NCBI GenBank assembly: GCA_003150405.1
Contig: QAMM01000003.1
Location: forward strand, 1-64,000
Direction: 5' to 3'
DNA: 64,000 bases
Source: Clostridiales bacterium
GTDB taxonomy: Bacteria > Bacillota > Clostridia > Oscillospirales > Ruminococcaceae
Positions 61,376-64,000 of this stretch are shown here, in pieces. The position numbers and the translations under genes were made by a program. The notes below the pieces were generated by a model. The model saw only the letters and a list, made by a program, of their open reading frames with translations. It did no database searches and had not been told where the DNA came from. The stretch's first letter is position 1. Every line of letters begins with the position of its first letter.

Positions 61376-61404
61376 TTGAAACGATGCAGGAAATGTAGTA
61401 TAAT
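61376..61404 (+). promoter_or_regulatory. Promoter of gatCAB
   Basis: TTGAAA (61376-61381), 17 bp, TATAAT (61399-61404), 48 bp before gatC. Confidence 0.8.
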
Positions 61405-61451
61405 TCTGTCATGATAAAAATCAGGAAAAAGTTTTGTTAGGCGGTGAAAGA

Positions 61452-61730
61452 ATGGGCGACGTTAAATTGATAGAACATCTTTGTAATTTAAGCAAACTTT
61501 CCCTCACAGACGCTGAGCTTGAACGTTTCACCTCCGACATGGAAGTGATCATCGGAATTATGGATTCGATCAAAGAAGTTACCGTTGAGGGGGATATCCA
61601 CCGTGACCCCGGCGTGTACTTTACCGATATTCGAAAGGATGAATCCGCACCTTCTTATGAGACGGAAAAAATCCTTCAAAATGCAAAGGAAAAAGAGGAC
61701 AATTACTTTGCGGTCCCGAAACTCTTTTAA
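61452..61730 (+). CDS. gatC: Asp/Glu-tRNA amidotransferase subunit C
   Basis: 92 residues. Small stabilising subunit of GatCAB: IEHLCNLSKLSLTDAELERF, DSIKEVTVEGDI, then VYFTDIRKDES and ILQNAKEKEDNYFAVPKLF at the end, all typical. It starts at 61452; the upstream site is weak (AGGCGG). It is first in the gatCAB operon, 14 bp before gatA. Confidence 0.95.
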   Translation: MGDVKLIEHLCNLSKLSLTDAELERFTSDMEVIIGIMDSIKEVTVEGDIHRDPGVYFTDIRKDESAPSYETEKILQNAKEKEDNYFAVPKLF

Positions 61731-61744
61731 AGGAAGGTAACAGA

Positions 61745-63196
61745 ATGGACTTTGAACATCTCACGGTAAAAGAGCTGCGGGAAAAGCTGGACAGTAAAGA
61801 GGTTTCGGCAGTCGAGCTGACCAAGGCTTATCTGGAGCGGATTGCAGAAAAAGACCCGGAAATTAAGAGCTTTCTTACCGTTTGTGAGGATTCCGCACTG
61901 AAACAGGCGGAAGCGGCACAAAAGAAAATTGATGCGGGAGAGGCAACTGCCCTCACTGGTATTCCATTTGGTATAAAAGACAATATCTGCACCGAGGGTG
62001 TAAAGACAACCTGCGCTTCTAAGATGCTGGAGGATTTTGTCCCGCCGTACAACGCAACGGTCATGCGCAAGCTGGAAGAACAAGGAATGGTCATGCTGGG
62101 CAAACTCAATATGGATGAGTTTGCCATGGGTGGCTCCACGGCGACGTCTTATTTTAAAAAGACGGTAAATCCTTACGACTTTAATAAAGTACCGGGCGGT
62201 TCGTCCGGCGGTTCCGCCGCTTGTGTTGCGGCAGAACTTGCGCCGGTCGCTCTCGGTTCGGATACCGGAGGTTCCATCCGCCAGCCGTCGTCCTTCTGCG
62301 GCGTAACGGGATTAAAGCCTACCTATGGGGCGGTTTCCCGTTTTGGCTTGGTTGCATTTGCAAGTTCGCTCGATCAGATTGGGCCGATTGCGAAATCCGC
62401 CGTGGATTGCGGCGCTGTGTTCAACAGCGTCTGCGGATTTGACCCGCACGATGGTACCACCTCCAAACACGCCCATGCCGATGCGCTTTCTCTGGTTGGA
62501 CAGAGCGTGAAAGACTTAAAGATTGCTGTGCCAAAAGAGTTTTTTGACGCCGGCATTGATGACGAGGTTAAGCAGAGCGTTATGGCGGCGGTAAAGGCCT
62601 ATGAAGCGATGGGGGCACAGGCGGTTGAAGTTTCAATGCCGACCCTGAAGTACGCCATTCCGGCATACTATCTCATTTCTTCGGCAGAAGCCAGCTCCAA
62701 TCTCTCCCGCTACGACGGTATCAAATACGGTTACCGTGCGGAAGGCGGCGGGGATTATAACGAACTTATCCGCCGGACGCGCGATGAAGGCTTCGGTACT
62801 GAGGTTAAGCGCCGCATCCTGCTGGGAACATACGCGCTGGCGAGTGGTTATTACGATGCTTACTACAAAAAAGCGCTATACCTCAAGGGTAAAATCCGCG
62901 AGGAATACAATGCGATTTTTAATGCTTGTGATGTTATGATTACCCCGACCGCGCCAAGCACGGCGTTTGGATTTGATGAGGGCATTACCGATCCGGCCAA
63001 GATGTATTTGGCCGATATCTGCACTGTCACGGTAAATATTGCGGGACTGCCCGCTATTTCTACTCCGTGCGGCTATGACAAAAACGGAATGCCGATTGGC
63101 ATGTCCATTGTCGGCCGGGCGTTTGATGAAGCAAGAATTATCCAGGTGGCCGATGCGTTTGAACAGACGTTCGAGCGGGTCGCGCCAAAACTTTAG
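61745..63196 (+). CDS. gatA: Asp/Glu-tRNA amidotransferase subunit A
   Basis: 483 residues. Amidase-signature enzyme that frees ammonia from glutamine: catalytic Lys78 in GIKDN, cis-Ser153 in GGSSGGSAA and nucleophile Ser177 in GSDTGGSIRQ, at the same positions as in characterised GatA. AAGGAAGG precedes the ATG. It works with GatB and GatC to convert Glu-tRNAGln and Asp-tRNAAsn. Confidence 0.97.
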   Translation: MDFEHLTVKELREKLDSKEVSAVELTKAYLERIAEKDPEIKSFLTVCEDSALKQAEAAQKKIDAGEATALTGIPFGIKDNICTEGVKTTCASKMLEDFVPPYNATVMRKLEEQGMVMLGKLNMDEFAMGGSTATSYFKKTVNPYDFNKVPGGSSGGSAACVAAELAPVALGSDTGGSIRQPSSFCGVTGLKPTYGAVSRFGLVAFASSLDQIGPIAKSAVDCGAVFNSVCGFDPHDGTTSKHAHADALSLVGQSVKDLKIAVPKEFFDAGIDDEVKQSVMAAVKAYEAMGAQAVEVSMPTLKYAIPAYYLISSAEASSNLSRYDGIKYGYRAEGGGDYNELIRRTRDEGFGTEVKRRILLGTYALASGYYDAYYKKALYLKGKIREEYNAIFNACDVMITPTAPSTAFGFDEGITDPAKMYLADICTVTVNIAGLPAISTPCGYDKNGMPIGMSIVGRAFDEARIIQVADAFEQTFERVAPKL

Positions 63197-63214
63197 AATG
63201 AGGCGGTGAACCAG

Positions 63215-64000
63215 ATGCAGTATATCCCAGTCATTGGGCTTGAAATCCATGCAGAGTTGTTGACGGATTCCAAGGTCTTCTGCACATGCAGCGCCGAATT
63301 CGGCGGTGAACAAAACTCCCGCTGCTGCCCGGTGTGCAGCGGCTTTCCGGGAACCTTGCCAGTGATTAACCAGCGGGCGGTGGAATACGCGGTGAAAGCC
63401 GGGTTTGCCATGAACTGCTCCATTAATAAATATTCCAAGTTTGACCGTAAAAACTACTTTTATCCGGACTTGCCCAAGGCTTACCAGATTTCTCAGCTTG
63501 ATTTACCGCTCTGCATCAACGGCAAGGTGAAAATTGAGACCGAAAACGGTGAGAAATGGATCCGTATCAACCGTATTCATCTTGAAGAAGACGCAGGCAA
63601 GCTGGTGCATGATGAAATCAATGTCATGAGCCTTGCAGATTACAATCGTTGCGGCGTTCCGTTGATCGAAATTGTTACTGAGCCGGATATCAGCTCGGCC
63701 GAGGAGGCCAGGGCTTTTGTGGAGCAGGTGAGCCTGTTGCTGCAGTATGCGGGTGTTTGCGACTGCAAAATGGAGCAGGGCTCCATCCGCGCTGACGTCA
63801 ATATTTCCATTATGCCGCCGGACGCCAAAGAGTTTGGGACCCGTGCGGAGATTAAAAACCTCAACTCGCTCAAATCCATTACCCGCGCAATTGATTATGA
63901 AATCAAGCGCCAGGCGCAGCTTTTGGACAATGGCGAAAAGGTTGTACAGGAAACCCGGCGGTTTAATGACAACCATGGCGTTACAAAGTCCATGCGCAGC
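63215..64000 (+). CDS. gatB: Asp/Glu-tRNA amidotransferase subunit B, cut by window edge
   Basis: 262 codons of about 475 are in the window. Start ATG at 63215, preceded by AGGCGG about 10 nt upstream. IPVIGLEIHAELLT begins the kinase-like domain; CTCSAEFG and CCPVCSGFPGTLP hold the zinc-type cysteines; YFYPDLPKAYQISQ, LEEDAGKLVHD, DYNRCGVPLIEIVTEPD and GTRAEIKNLNS are GatB signatures. It phosphorylates and then amidates the mischarged tRNA. The helical and YqeY-like tail domains lie beyond the edge. Confidence 0.97.
   Translation, partial: MQYIPVIGLEIHAELLTDSKVFCTCSAEFGGEQNSRCCPVCSGFPGTLPVINQRAVEYAVKAGFAMNCSINKYSKFDRKNYFYPDLPKAYQISQLDLPLCINGKVKIETENGEKWIRINRIHLEEDAGKLVHDEINVMSLADYNRCGVPLIEIVTEPDISSAEEARAFVEQVSLLLQYAGVCDCKMEQGSIRADVNISIMPPDAKEFGTRAEIKNLNSLKSITRAIDYEIKRQAQLLDNGEKVVQETRRFNDNHGVTKSMRS

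Overview
The window reads as a chromosomal segment of a spore-forming, anaerobic Gram-positive bacterium of the class Clostridia. An Oscillospiraceae/Acutalibacteraceae-like gut or plant-fibre organism is my inference. Supporting signs are an adjacent sipL-spoIVA pair, a spore-coat CotJC remnant, a group B-type [FeFe]-hydrogenase, gatCAB (transamidosome route to Gln-tRNA/Asn-tRNA), LL-diaminopimelate aminotransferase (dapL), cdaA-cdaR, strong AGGAGG-type ribosome binding sites and many U-tailed terminators. No rRNA, CRISPR array, intact transposase or prophage was seen.

Layout. 1-3.4 kb is an accessory patch: the tail of a SocA/Panacea-type protein, two Xre regulators (one with palindromic operators), a 5'-truncated cotJC and a zinc-ribbon membrane protein. 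3.4-6.3 kb holds a ferredoxin-like protein, a divergent Crp/Fnr regulator and the hydrogenase. 6.8-8.3 kb holds cca between tRNA-Ala and tRNA-Leu, followed by 0.5 kb of non-coding degenerate repeats. 8.9-13.2 kb encodes two lipoproteins, a 2-hydroxyacid dehydrogenase and a sortase-type surface protein. 13.9-17 kb is sipL-spoIVA. 17.1-24.1 kb is a MacAB-like ABC system with two ATPases (one carrying an AbrB-like tail) and an orphan solute-binding lipoprotein.

24.2-34.7 kb is one minus-strand operon, divergent from an AraC regulator, that encodes the whole route from glucuronoxylan fragments to pyruvate: CE15 glucuronoyl esterase and GH67 alpha-glucuronidase release glucuronate, then UxaC, an SDR reductase, UxuA, KdgK and KDPG aldolase (fused to a VOC domain) degrade it. 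A MalY/PatB-type lyase sits in the middle.

36.2-45.4 kb is a potassium-uptake operon, kdpF-A-B-(71 aa membrane protein)-C-(297 aa unknown)-D-E. The two unrecognised genes are its most novel part, and direct repeats upstream of kdpF may be the KdpE site. 45.6-53.8 kb holds a homocysteine methyltransferase-like gene, ispD-ispF, a DUF3343/cysteine desulfurase-like pair, cdaA-cdaR and a COG2509-type flavoprotein.

53.9-61.1 kb holds a DgkB/YegS-type lipid kinase and a six-gene minus-strand operon joining a three-piece (archaeal-type) glutamate synthase, an ANTAR regulator, dapF and dapL, thus coupling glutamate and lysine/peptidoglycan precursor synthesis. From 61.4 kb gatC-gatA-gatB runs off the right edge.
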